A DNA stretch of 34,554 bases from Victivallis vadensis (GTDB taxonomy: Bacteria; Verrucomicrobiota; Lentisphaeria; Victivallales; Victivallaceae). The notes under the pieces were generated by a model that was not told the origin of the DNA, searched no databases, and worked only from the letters and a program-made list of their open reading frames with translations. The position numbers and the translations under genes were made by a program. Location of the stretch: NCBI RefSeq assembly GCF_003096415.1, contig NZ_QEKH01000042.1, positions 1 to 34,554 of the forward strand. The letters run 5' to 3'. This document shows, one piece after another, positions 16,547-25,527 of the stretch (its first letter is position 1; each line of letters starts with the position of its first letter).

Positions 16547-16572
16547 GGGGGTTCGAATTCCCCTCTCCGCCA
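16547..16572 (+). other. tRNA 3'-end-like remnant (possible attachment-site scar)
   Basis: GGGGGTTCGAATTCCCC followed by TCTCCGCCA looks like a T-arm plus the 3' side of an acceptor stem with CCA. Upstream GTGCCGGAACG resembles the D-arm side of a serine tRNA. The spacing is 1-2 bases off for a functional tRNA and no 5' acceptor strand is seen, so it is not a tRNA gene. Such a 3' end is what integrating elements leave as an att site. Confidence 0.35.
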
Positions 16573-16839
16573 CACTTACAACAAATACAATCCCCCTTGT
16601 ATCTACCCAGAGTCTCCTTCATCTCCTATCTGACCCTATTGTTTACTGCTGATAATTGAAGGTAGCCTGTTGATCGCCTCTGTCAACGCCCTTCCCGCAT
16701 GGTTGTAGAGTTGATTCGTCCGTACATTAACGTTAATCAAACAGGGAATTGAGGCTATGAGTACCCCGATTTTAAGGCATAATACTCCACGGGAATTCTT
16801 ATTGTCACCTCCCGTATTGATTTGCTGAACGATTAATTG

Positions 16840-17337
16840 TCAATATCTTGCGTAAACCTCTCGAAAACATTTGAACCACGGACAATGCCGTCCGAACTTC
16901 ACAATAAAAACATTCGCATGTCGGGTAAATCTGCATCCGACATAAATCAAATCCTGCAAAACCGACCGCAGCCGACGCTGTGCGACATTGATTTTAACCG
17001 GCCAAATTTCTTTGAAGGTCAAGGCTTCCTGCCCGATACGGCGCAAGCAATTGTTAGCCAGCGCCGCCAAGTTTAAAATCAGTGCATTGGTGGCGAATTT
17101 GCCGCGGGGTAAACGCTCAAGCCCCATGTCGCTTTTTAATTCGCTGTGGAATTGTTCACTGGTTGCGTGTGCGCGGTAGAGTTCAATGCAAATCGCTTCA
17201 TTCTCCAGTAAATTCGTCCACCATGTTGAACCTTCAAGTTCCGGAAGGAGAAGAGGTTGACCGTCTGCATCGGTTAGCCGCCCGTTTTCATTGTAAAGGG
17301 TGATGGGATCCGGTTTTTCCGACAAAAAAGTCATCAT
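16840..17337 (-). pseudogene. IS1380-family transposase C-terminal fragment, with a foreign N-terminus
   Basis: 165 residues. From about residue 22 the sequence is a clear IS1380 C-terminus: LLLPELEGSTWWTNL…ICIELYRAHATSEQFHSELKSDMGLERLPRGKFATNALILNLAALANNCLRRIG, with the family's YxxH-t-eQFHSE-K-D glutamate motif. The N-terminal two thirds of the transposase are missing. Residues 1-20 (MTFLSEKPDPITLYNENGRL after a first Met) instead look like the first residues of the GH36-like protein at 28359 (MKFLSDKADSITLYSETGKI), with a GAGGA ribosome site before the ATG. The ORF may therefore be a GH36-like gene start joined in frame to a transposase end. Confidence 0.72.
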
Positions 17338-17345
17338 GTTTATCC

Positions 17346-19176
17346 TCTTGACTCAAAGAACAAATATGGTTCTTTTGATATTCTGGCGAATGCCTGGGGG
17401 GCAGGGAGTGTGGAGAAACCGAGTACGACATTGGTTCCGGAATTCTTCGCCTACAACAACAGCCGTGGTAAAATGCAGCCGACCGGTGACGGAGCATACC
17501 GTATTTCAGCAAACAGACTTCCCCAATATTCCTGGGACATGGGAGTGCGATTCAAAATTGATAACCCGGGAAATGGCAAACATTGTTCGATTCGTTTCAA
17601 AATACGTTCACTTACTCCTAAAAAAGTGCGTTTTTATGCCAGAATGGAGCAACCCCCATATCAACATATTGGTCTCGAAAAAGAACTGTCGCTTACTCCT
17701 GAATGGCAGGATGTTTCAGTCTCCGAAGTTCTCAAAGGCTCGGAATACAATCGCGATAAGCATACTGTTATAGGTGTCCTGGAATACGGGGCCGAGCAGG
17801 GAGATATTGAGTTTCGTGATCTTGTCATGAAAGCCGGCAACCAAAATCTGTTGAAGCCTGACGATAATTTTGAAACCGGAATTCATGTTCCCGCGGTGAG
17901 TGAAGGACCTGCCGATCGCGATTTTCGAGAATTTACCGTGAATACACAGATCGCTACTGTAAAGGAATTGAAAGAACACCTGCGTACCATCGGGGTCAAG
18001 GTCCCCATCATCAATACTCAAACGCCATACGGCGGTGTCTCCGGTCAATGGGCTACTCATGTGACTGACGACTATTGCGATACGCACGACTATTTCCAGC
18101 ATCCCAACTTTTCCGGGCTGAAAATCACGACCCAAAACAGCGCTATCGTAGGAGACCCCGATGGCGGAACTCTTTCCATGAGCGCAATCCTCAGAGAGCA
18201 GGGAAAACCGTTTGTTATTTCCGAGTCAAGTACGCCAAATCACAATGATCATGGTGCAGACATGCTGCCCTTGAATAGTATTTTCCTTTCCATACAGGAC
18301 ATTGATGCCCTGACTACACACGCATACGCCCATTGTACCAATCAATACGATGAGAATATCGGCATGGATGCTTTTATGATAGCCGGCAGAGCCAATGTGG
18401 TAGTTCACTATCCTTTCGCGTCTCTGCTTTTTCGTCAGCGCAGAATGCCGATGGCAAGAGCCACATCAACTCTGGTAGTGCCCACATTCGATATGCTGGA
18501 CAACTCTGCGTTGGACTACTCCACCCAGCACTTGCTGGCTTATCGGACGGCTGGAAGTCATCTCGGCAGTTATTCCTCACGTTTCTTCTTTGTTTTTGAT
18601 GAAAACTGCAAGGCTCCGTATTTGCAGGGAGCGAAAGCGATTCCCCGCAAGACCGAGGCAGGGGCCGTCGCCAGCGAGGATGGATCGTTCCTTCTCTATC
18701 AAAAAGCAAAACCCGGTCCATATGCGACATTGAATTTGCCTGATGCGAAAATGTTGACAGGGCATGTTGGCGGATCGTCATTTACGGTTGGAGATGTGAG
18801 ATTTGATATCGCCGCGCGCCCTTGGCCGGATAAGAATCTGCCCGCATTCAGTTGCACAACACTGATCTCTCTCGATGGGAAACCAATTTTCGAGAGCAAA
18901 AAAATGTTGTTGGCATCTTCCGGCAGGACAGAGGCGCAAAATCTGAAATTAAGCGAAGACCGGAAGACGGTCGATGCAAAAGCCTCCAATTCATGGGGCG
19001 ATCCGCCGAACGTTTCGGAAACGGTTGCGTTCGATGTCACGCTGCCAGGCGCCCCGTACAAACTGACGGTTCTGGATGGTGCCGGAATGCGCAAAGGAGA
19101 GCCGCGGAATTCCGTTAACGGAAAGGTCAGGATCACGCACGAAGATCGAAGCCTTTGGTTTCTGCTGGAACGGTAA
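17346..19176 (+). pseudogene. Truncated multidomain glycoside-hydrolase-like protein with carbohydrate-binding domain
   Basis: The open frame runs from inside the preceding IS fragment. From about 17346 it reads LDSKNKYGSFDILANAWGAG before the first GTG (17410), so the real start is lost. In order: a beta-sandwich carbohydrate-binding-like domain (about residues 10-150 from 17410: FAYNNSRGKMQ…SIRFKIRSL…DIEFRDLVMKAG), then the second half of a TIM-barrel-like domain (RDFREFTVNTQI…VPIINTQTPYGG…DTHDYFQHP…FVISESSTPNHND…HAYAHC), then a C-terminal beta region (TTLISLDGKPIFESKKMLLASSGRTE) related to the fragment at 11951. I find no NEP-type acid/base residue, so the first half of the barrel may have been deleted. 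It is probably non-functional, although 588+ residues stay open. Confidence 0.6.
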
Positions 19177-19209
19177 TCCCTAAAAAAAATATTAGAAAAG
19201 AATCGATGC

Positions 19210-19235
19210 CGGGAGGGAATCAAATTTCCCTCCCG
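19210..19235 (+). terminator. Hairpin between the truncated hydrolase and the GH5 gene
   Basis: A 10-bp perfect stem (CGGGAGGGAA 19210-19219 with TTCCCTCCCG 19226-19235) and a 6-nt loop lie 34 bp after the stop codon at 19176 and 31 bp before the GH5 start. No T tract follows; it may be a weak terminator or set the 5' end of the operon mRNA. Confidence 0.5.
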
Positions 19236-19266
19236 TAGAGAAAAATTGAAAGAAACATAAGGACTT

Positions 19267-20304
19267 ATGAAAACCGTGCAACAATATATCACCCCCCGTC
19301 GGCGTGGATTCAATTTACCCAACCTTTGTTTTTCCGGCTATAGCAATGTTAAGTCGCGGGATTACCCCAATACCTATCAGGAAGACGATTTCCGATTGAT
19401 TTCTGACTGGGGATTCAATTTTGCACGGCTTCCGATCAGCTACCGTTGCTTGACTCGTCAAGAACATCCTTTTGAGTTGACGGAAGAGGGATTGTCCAAA
19501 ATCGATCAGGGCATCGAGTTTGGACTCAAATACAACATCCATATCAATCTCAACATTCACCGTGCCCCTGGCTTCTGCATCAACGATGATGAACTGGAAC
19601 CCTTTGGCTGGCTTGATGAGAACGGCGTCGCCGTGGACTATTTCAGTGCCATGTGGTGCAAATTGACCCAGCGGTATCGCGGCATCTCTTCGGAGCGCTT
19701 GACTTTCAACTTCATTAATGAACCGGATGAAAAACCAAGGATTGGTCCCAATCTTACTCGCCCGAAATACAGCGAAATTATGAAGCGGTTGATTGCCGAG
19801 GTGCATGCCATTGATCCAGATCGCCATTGTGTTTTCGATGGTTGGCGGGCTGCAACGGAGCCGATGCCTGAATTGACCGGCATAGCCAATACTTCGCAGA
19901 GCTTCCATGCCTACTACCCGCATGAACTCACTCACTACAATTTGTGGGATGGGGCAAGACGGGTGCCGACATGGCCCATGCACGCGGCCGAAAACAATTA
20001 TTGGGATCGGCACACGTTGGAGATCTTTTTCCAGAAGTGGGTGCAGTTTTCCGTTGATAACAACATCGGTGTCCATGTTGGCGAATTCGGCTGTCATAGT
20101 AATACTCCGTATCAGGTTATGCTGAATTGGATGCGCGATCAGCTTTCGCTTTTCAAGGAGTACAACCTGGGGTTCGCATTGTGGAATCTCAGAGGAGAGT
20201 TTGGGATCATCAAAAGTATCCCGAATCCCGGAATGCCGATTGACAAACGCTGCGGCGACTTCTACTTTGACGAAGCGCTTCTGAAACTTATGCAGGAAAA
20301 TTGA
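19267..20304 (+). CDS. GH5-family glycoside hydrolase (cellulase/mannanase-like)
   Basis: 345 residues, a single TIM barrel of the GH5 (clan GH-A) type. Visible features: RGFNLPN at the first strand, WGFNFARLPISY (conserved Arg), INLNIHR with a conserved His (~98), acid/base Glu152 in FNFINEPDE, HAYYP with the His-x-Tyr pair at 214-216, and nucleophile Glu273 in VGEFG. This set is complete, so the enzyme should be active on beta-linked glucan or mannan oligosaccharides; the subfamily is not resolved. No signal peptide, so it is probably cytoplasmic. It is the first intact gene of the long plus-strand carbohydrate operon; the next gene starts 32 bp later. AAGGACTT precedes the ATG. Confidence 0.9.
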   Translation: MKTVQQYITPRRRGFNLPNLCFSGYSNVKSRDYPNTYQEDDFRLISDWGFNFARLPISYRCLTRQEHPFELTEEGLSKIDQGIEFGLKYNIHINLNIHRAPGFCINDDELEPFGWLDENGVAVDYFSAMWCKLTQRYRGISSERLTFNFINEPDEKPRIGPNLTRPKYSEIMKRLIAEVHAIDPDRHCVFDGWRAATEPMPELTGIANTSQSFHAYYPHELTHYNLWDGARRVPTWPMHAAENNYWDRHTLEIFFQKWVQFSVDNNIGVHVGEFGCHSNTPYQVMLNWMRDQLSLFKEYNLGFALWNLRGEFGIIKSIPNPGMPIDKRCGDFYFDEALLKLMQEN

Positions 20305-20336
20305 TTTATGTATGTTCCGATAATGAGGAATTTGAC

Positions 20337-21902
20337 ATGAATGAATCCAACTTCCGACCGGAAGATTACGCCCATATTGCGTGCTATTCCCAAACAGGGG
20401 AAGTCCCATTCAACGGCAATGAAGAAATTCAGATCGCGCTTTCGGAATCCGGGGCAATCACCGTTCAAGCGGATCGGACACCACTCACATTCGTCCGGAT
20501 TCGCTGGAACCTGTCGCTTCCGACGGATGCTTTGACTTTGGGGGATGCCTGGGAACGCAGCTACGGTGATTTAGAATGGCGCCATCTCAATGCGGCTCAT
20601 TTCATGCCGTGGTATTTTCTGCTGCAAACCCAAACCGATATCTATGGTTTCGGCGTCAAAGTTCGCCCTGGTGCTTTCGTCGGGTGGACGGCGGACCCCC
20701 TAGGGGTCAGTTGCTGGTTGGATTTGCGTAACGGAGGAAAAGGTGTGCGGCTGAATGGACGCTCATTGCACGCCGCAGATTTGGTTTTTTCCAAATATTC
20801 CGGTATTTCTCCGTGGCAGGCTGCTCGACGTTTTTGTCATGAAATGTGTACAGACCCTATATTTCCGAAAACGCCGGTTTACGGCAGCAACAACTGGTAT
20901 TACGCTTACGGAAACATCACGGAAGCAAGCGTACTGGAGGACTGCCGGCTTCTGGCGGATCTGACAACCGGACTTGCCAATCGTCCCGTTATGGTGATTG
21001 ATGACGGCTGGCAGGTGATGCGGCAGGAAAACCAGCCTAATTATGGTCCGTGGAACAGAGGAAACGAATTTTTTCCGTCCATGGACAAGATAGCCGAAAA
21101 AATGAAAGCACAGGGGGTCCGCCCCGGTATTTGGTATCGCCCTCTTTTTTTGAGAAGCGAAATCATTCCGGGCGGCGCATATCTCCGAAATGAAAAGTGG
21201 ATACTTGATCCGTCACATCCGGATGTACTGACCCAGGTGTCGCAGGACGTGAGTTGTTTTCGAGATTGGGGATTTGAATTGCTGAAGCATGATTTTTCCA
21301 CCGTGGATACGACAGGAAACTACGGTTTTGCAGCTCATCCCTGGCTTTGTTCCGGCGACTGGGGATTTTTTGATCGTAGTCATACCACGGCGGAGATCCT
21401 TCGGGAGCTCTATCGGACAATCCGCCGTGCCGCCGGTGATATGTTGATTCTCGGATGCAACGTTGCAGGCCATTTGGCTGCCGGATTTCAGGAACTTTCC
21501 CGAACTGGCGACGACACCTCCGGGCGTCGATGGGAACGAACGCGAAAAATGGGTATTAACACACTCGCTTTCCGGCATGCACAGCATCGGACTTTTTTCG
21601 ACATGGATGCGGATTGTGTCGGCATATCCGGGAAGATTCCATGGCATTTCAATCGGCAATGGGCTAAGTTGATTGCGGCAAGCGGCTCCTCTCTTTTTCT
21701 GTCGCCCAAGCCAGGCGTGCTTTCTGAACAGGAAACAGCGGAAGTCAAAGAACTTTTCCGGCTTGCCGCGCAAGGAAAGATTCAGGCGGAACCGCTGGAT
21801 TGGATGACCAACCCATGTCCGGCCATCTGGAAAATCGCCGGCGAGAAAGTAACGCTTGCATTGTATGACGCCTCCGGAGACGAGCCGGATTTTTTACCGT
21901 GA
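20337..21902 (+). CDS. GH36-like alpha-galactosidase-type hydrolase, copy A
   Basis: 521 residues from ATG 20337 (GAGGA upstream); the frame opens at 20301 but that start overlaps the GH5 stop and lacks homology. Clan GH-D features: a beta-rich N-terminal domain (1-170), then a barrel with VYGSNNWYYAYG, MVIDDGWQ, RPGIWYRPL, nucleophile Asp319 in LLKHDFS, GCN at ~373, and the acid/base region RTGDDTSGRRW (Asp392/393). It should remove alpha-galactosyl residues, though the short N-terminal domain and lack of a clear C-terminal domain place it away from classic GH36. No signal peptide. The paralogue at 28359 has the same motifs and the same C-terminus (EPDFLP). It is followed 30 bp later by a GH130 gene. 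Confidence 0.85.
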   Translation: MNESNFRPEDYAHIACYSQTGEVPFNGNEEIQIALSESGAITVQADRTPLTFVRIRWNLSLPTDALTLGDAWERSYGDLEWRHLNAAHFMPWYFLLQTQTDIYGFGVKVRPGAFVGWTADPLGVSCWLDLRNGGKGVRLNGRSLHAADLVFSKYSGISPWQAARRFCHEMCTDPIFPKTPVYGSNNWYYAYGNITEASVLEDCRLLADLTTGLANRPVMVIDDGWQVMRQENQPNYGPWNRGNEFFPSMDKIAEKMKAQGVRPGIWYRPLFLRSEIIPGGAYLRNEKWILDPSHPDVLTQVSQDVSCFRDWGFELLKHDFSTVDTTGNYGFAAHPWLCSGDWGFFDRSHTTAEILRELYRTIRRAAGDMLILGCNVAGHLAAGFQELSRTGDDTSGRRWERTRKMGINTLAFRHAQHRTFFDMDADCVGISGKIPWHFNRQWAKLIAASGSSLFLSPKPGVLSEQETAEVKELFRLAAQGKIQAEPLDWMTNPCPAIWKIAGEKVTLALYDASGDEPDFLP

Positions 21903-21932
21903 TTGGATATCGACACAATAAAGGGATGTTTT

Positions 21933-22901
21933 ATGCATAAACTGATTTTCAATAAATACGCCGGAAATCCGGTGCTGACCGCGTCGCAGTTCCCCGCCGA
22001 CATCATGTACGTGATGAATCCGGGGGCGATCAAGTTCAACGGCGAATATCTGCTTCTGGCAGACGCCGCCACCACTTCCACGCCGATCATTTTCTGGATT
22101 GCCAGAAGCCGCGACGGCATCCATTTTACCCCCGATCCCGAACCGATCGACTGGCCCGCGCACCGCTATCACGAGACCTGCGTCTTCGACATTCGCGTCA
22201 CCGAGCTGGAGGGAATCTATTACCTGATGTATTGCAGTATGACGGTGGAACGCGGGGTCGCGTTGGGGTTGGTGAAGACCACCGATTTCATCCACTTCGA
22301 GCGGATCGAACAGGCCGATATGGGGTACGAGTTCCGTAACGGCGCGCTCTTCCCCGAGAAGATCAACGGGCACTATGTGCGGTTCGACCGGCCTATGCCG
22401 AAAACCATTGAAGAACCGGCGGGAATGTGTGTTTCCTATTCCGACGACCTGAGTCGCTGGTACGGAACCGTCGATCTGATGCAACCGCGCCAAGGCTGCT
22501 GGGATTCTCTCAAGATCGGGGCCGGAGCGGTGCCGATCAAAACCGAAGTGGGCTGGCTGGAAATCTATCACGGGGTGGACAACAGTTCCTGCAACGATTA
22601 CATCTACCGTTTGGGGACGGTTCTGGTCGACTTGGAAGACCCGTCGAAGATCATCGCTCGGGCGGAACTGCCGGTGATGTGGCCGGAGAATCCTTACGAA
22701 CTTTCCGGACGCTGTTCCAATGTCGTGTTTACCGCCAATGCCCTGCCGGAGGCGGACGGGACGATTTGGATGTATTACGGCTGTGCGGATACCTGTATCG
22801 GGCTGGCAACGGCCCGGCTGGATGAATTGGTCGATTTCACCTTGCATGGAGAAAACCGCCGGATCCGGAAGTTTTTCCGGACCATCGGCGAAGAAAAATA
22901 A
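21933..22901 (+). CDS. GH130-family beta-mannoside phosphorylase-like protein, copy A
   Basis: 322 residues from ATG 21933 (AAGGGATG upstream), a five-bladed propeller of the GH130 family, which phosphorolyses beta-mannosides such as mannosyl-glucose to mannose-1-phosphate. Motifs: GNPVLTASQFP, YVMNPGAIKFNGEYLLLADA, the proposed catalytic Asp86 in CVFDIRVT, YYLMYCSMT, GYEFRNGALFP, WDSLKIGAGAVPIKTEVGWLEIYHGVD and YRLGTVLVDLEDPSKIIAR. Phosphate-binding basic residues lie in ARSR and FDRPMPK, but I cannot assign the acceptor. It has a close paralogue at 27307: 54 of the first 60 residues agree. Cytoplasmic by lack of a signal peptide. Confidence 0.9.
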   Translation: MHKLIFNKYAGNPVLTASQFPADIMYVMNPGAIKFNGEYLLLADAATTSTPIIFWIARSRDGIHFTPDPEPIDWPAHRYHETCVFDIRVTELEGIYYLMYCSMTVERGVALGLVKTTDFIHFERIEQADMGYEFRNGALFPEKINGHYVRFDRPMPKTIEEPAGMCVSYSDDLSRWYGTVDLMQPRQGCWDSLKIGAGAVPIKTEVGWLEIYHGVDNSSCNDYIYRLGTVLVDLEDPSKIIARAELPVMWPENPYELSGRCSNVVFTANALPEADGTIWMYYGCADTCIGLATARLDELVDFTLHGENRRIRKFFRTIGEEK

Positions 22902-22955
22902 CGTTCGACGGACAGCGCCGTCCGCACAATTCAAACATCAACATCGGGATCAGAA

Positions 22956-25028
22956 ATGCTGCAGAAAGAATACGAGAGCTTTTCCGCTGACCTGCCGCTG
23001 GAGCACGTTCATACCGGTCTGGCGATCGGCAACGGACTCCTCGGACTTTCCGTCTGGGGAGAAGCCGGCACGATCAATATCACGCTGGGCTGCGCCTCGC
23101 TTTGGGATCACCGGGGCGGCGAACTTTGGAAACAGGAGCAGCGTTATGACAATGTCTGCCGGGCGCTCGCGGCCAAAGACGAAAAACGGATGGGGGAACT
23201 TTTTCCGTGGAGCAAATTCAACCCCAGTGTGATTCCGCTGGCGCGCATCGTCCTGCCGTTGCCAGGGGCGGAACGGGTGAAACTGTCGCTGGCGGATTCT
23301 CTGCTCGCCGTGGAGGGAAAAGATACCCGTGTGGAGATCCGGCTCTCCCAGCGGGACAAGGGACTTCTGGCTTTGCGCGGATGCGGGGATTTTCAGTTGC
23401 TCCCCGGTTTTGACCTGGCTCCGGTCCTGAAGGAGCGCGGGTTTTCCGCTCCCGAAAAACAGAATGACGGTTTTCGGCAGACGATGCCCGCCGATCCGGC
23501 ATACGGCGTACTTTTTTCCCGGCAGGAAGACGGGGTGTTTTTCCGTTTCTTTCGGGGAGAACCACAGGAACCGCGCGGCTCTTTTGCCGAACTGGAAGAG
23601 GAGAACCGCGCATTCTGGCGCGCCTTTTGGGAACGCGTTCCCGAGGTCCGGACCGGAGACGCCGGAACCGATGGTTTTTACTGGCGCGGGATCTTCGCCT
23701 TTCAATGCATGACCGCCGCCGACGGCGCGCCTGCGGGACTTCAGGGCCCGTGGATCGAAGATGAGCAGTTGCCCCCGTGGAGTTCGGATTACCACTTCAA
23801 CATCAATGTCCAGATGTGTTACTGGCCCGCCTGCCGCGCCGGGCTCTTCGACAACCTGAAACCGCTATGGTCGATGCTGGAGAGCTGGAAAGAACGGATG
23901 CGGCACAATGCGAAGTGTTTTGTCGGCATCGACGACGGCTATGTGATCCCCCACTCGGTGGATGACCGTTGTGTGAACCTGGCGGGATTCTGGCCGGGGA
24001 CGATCGACCATACTTCCGCCGGGTGGACCGCGTCGATGATGTTCGAGTACGCGCGCTATTCCGGGGACCTGGAGTTCCTGCGCCGGTTCGGATTTGACTT
24101 CATGTGCGGCGTCATGCGCGTTTACGAAGCAATGCTGACCTTTGACGGAGAACATTATGCCATTCCGTATCTGACCTCCCCCGAATACCGCGGTATGGGA
24201 ATGGACGCATGCGGGCGCAATCCCTCGTTTCATCTGGCGGCAATCCACCGTCTGCTGCAAGATATTTTTGAAGCGGCGGAGTTGCTGGGAACCGGAGTCC
24301 CGCCGCGCTGGCGCGAGATTCAGGAGAAACTCCCGTGGTACAGCGAATGCGATGGCGAAATCGCGCTGTGGGATGGTCTGAAACTCGACATGAGCCATCG
24401 CCATCATTCTCATCTCGCAGCGGTCTGCCCCTTTGATACTGGGCATATTCCGGACGCCGTGCTGCAAAAAAGTCTCCATAGCTGGATTGAACACGGCATG
24501 GGTACTTGGGCTGGGTGGAGTATCCCGTGGGCGGTCATGCTGCACACCCGCATGGGAAATCCGGAGATGGCGCAGTTTCTGTTGGAGATCTGGCCGAAAC
24601 TCTACACCAACAAAGGCGGCAGAACCCTGCACGATGCGAATTTTCCCGGTTTTTCCACGGGGCTGCTCGGCAGCAACCGCGTGATGCAGATGGATGCCGG
24701 CATGGGGGTTGTCGCTGCAATACTGGATGGATTTCTTTATGAAAAGCAGGGCGTGCTTGAACTTTTCAGAGGATTTCCATCAGAAAGCGGCTGTTCCTGC
24801 CGGAATATCGCGTGTCCTAGCGGACTGCGTTTTTCTGGAAGCTTGGATCGTTTTTCATTTACGGCAGAACGCAATGTCGTGCTGCGATTCCGCTTTCCGA
24901 ACGGAAAATGGACGGATCGTGAACTGCACCATTATGCGGCGAACAGTGTTTTTGAGATAGAATTGAAAGCGAGAGAAACCGTTACATTCTGTCGATGCGT
25001 TCAACCAAAACAGGAGGGCATACGATGA
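22956..25028 (+). CDS. GH95-family hydrolase (alpha-L-fucosidase/alpha-L-galactosidase type)
   Basis: 690 residues. N-terminal beta domain with LAIGNGLLGLSVWGEAGTINITLGCASLWD, the counterpart of the GH95 opening LPLGNGRLGAMVFGG. The (alpha/alpha)6 barrel has LQGPWIEDEQLPPWSSDYHFNINVQMCYWPA with the two active-site Asn residues (family motif DYHLNINLQMNYW), then LKLDMSHRHHSHLAAVCPFD, GWSIPWAVMLHTRMGN and TLHDANFPGFSTG near the catalytic Asp. In this family an inverting mechanism uses Glu, Asp and Asn; Glu of the acid is not certain here. It is shorter than typical fucosidases (about 780-900). The ATG at 22956 has only a weak ribosome site. The stop codon overlaps the next gene's ATG. Confidence 0.8.
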   Translation: MLQKEYESFSADLPLEHVHTGLAIGNGLLGLSVWGEAGTINITLGCASLWDHRGGELWKQEQRYDNVCRALAAKDEKRMGELFPWSKFNPSVIPLARIVLPLPGAERVKLSLADSLLAVEGKDTRVEIRLSQRDKGLLALRGCGDFQLLPGFDLAPVLKERGFSAPEKQNDGFRQTMPADPAYGVLFSRQEDGVFFRFFRGEPQEPRGSFAELEEENRAFWRAFWERVPEVRTGDAGTDGFYWRGIFAFQCMTAADGAPAGLQGPWIEDEQLPPWSSDYHFNINVQMCYWPACRAGLFDNLKPLWSMLESWKERMRHNAKCFVGIDDGYVIPHSVDDRCVNLAGFWPGTIDHTSAGWTASMMFEYARYSGDLEFLRRFGFDFMCGVMRVYEAMLTFDGEHYAIPYLTSPEYRGMGMDACGRNPSFHLAAIHRLLQDIFEAAELLGTGVPPRWREIQEKLPWYSECDGEIALWDGLKLDMSHRHHSHLAAVCPFDTGHIPDAVLQKSLHSWIEHGMGTWAGWSIPWAVMLHTRMGNPEMAQFLLEIWPKLYTNKGGRTLHDANFPGFSTGLLGSNRVMQMDAGMGVVAAILDGFLYEKQGVLELFRGFPSESGCSCRNIACPSGLRFSGSLDRFSFTAERNVVLRFRFPNGKWTDRELHHYAANSVFEIELKARETVTFCRCVQPKQEGIR

Positions 25029-25492
25029 TGGCATTCCGATACCATTCGATCCGTCCTGGCAAAATCTGGCTGGATACGGAAGGGAACCCGATTCATGCGC
25101 ACATGCCGCGACTTTTCTTTGAAGACGGCATCTATTACTGGTACGGGCTGGACAAGAGCCGCACCACCGGGGATATGGAGTTCTGGCACTGGGGCGTCCG
25201 TTACTATCGCTCCCGCGACCTTTACAACTGGGAGGATCTCGGTTCCCTGATCCCGCCTGACCTGACCGCGCCGGATGCCGCGCTGTCGCCTGAAAATATG
25301 CTGCTTTACAATCTGATTCACAGGGAATGGACTACAGATGAAACTCTGGAATACGAACGGAACGGCAAAAACAAACTTTACGGTTTCTGCGGAGATTATG
25401 ATGTAACAGTGGAAACTGATTCCGGAACGTACCGGCAGACGCTGACCATATCCAGGAACGAGCCTGACTGGCAGGAAGTTCATCTGAAATAA
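25025..25492 (+). pseudogene. Chimeric ORF: GH43-like N-terminus joined to a xylanase-type C-terminal tail
   Basis: 155 residues with a good CAGGAGGG site. The first ~92 residues (SIRPGKIWLDTEGNPIHAHMPRLFFEDGIYYWYGLDKSRTTGDMEFWHWGVRYYRS…PDAALSPENML) match the start of the intact GH43-like gene at 29937 almost residue by residue. After ATGCTG at 25298-25303 the paralogue continues DRPHIL, but here the sequence turns into LYNLIHREWTTDETLEYERNGKNKLYGFCGDYDVTVETDSGTYRQTLTIS. This resembles the C-terminal beta tail of GH10-like xylanases of PVC bacteria (…EW-T…G…F-RGF-GDY-v). An in-frame deletion between two hydrolase genes is the simplest origin. The product lacks most of the propeller and should be inactive. 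Confidence 0.72.
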
Positions 25493-25527
25493 TCCCCAAA
25501 AAATCAAACCAAACGAGGAAACAACAC

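Larger units (their letters stand above)
16098..16839. other. Long non-coding stretch with a direct repeat and a tRNA-end-like sequence
   Basis: About 740 bp without a convincing gene. It includes two related 34-bp sequences exactly 150 bp apart (16273-16306 and 16423-16456) and a sequence like the 3' end of a tRNA gene (16547-16572). The last ~100 bp lie beyond the end of the IS1380 transposase fragment and should hold that element's right end, but I could not define its tip. Confidence 0.55.

Noticed and set aside
16480-16572. A functional serine tRNA
   Set aside because: The 5' acceptor strand and anticodon arm cannot be built, and T-arm to CCA spacing is off by one or two bases.
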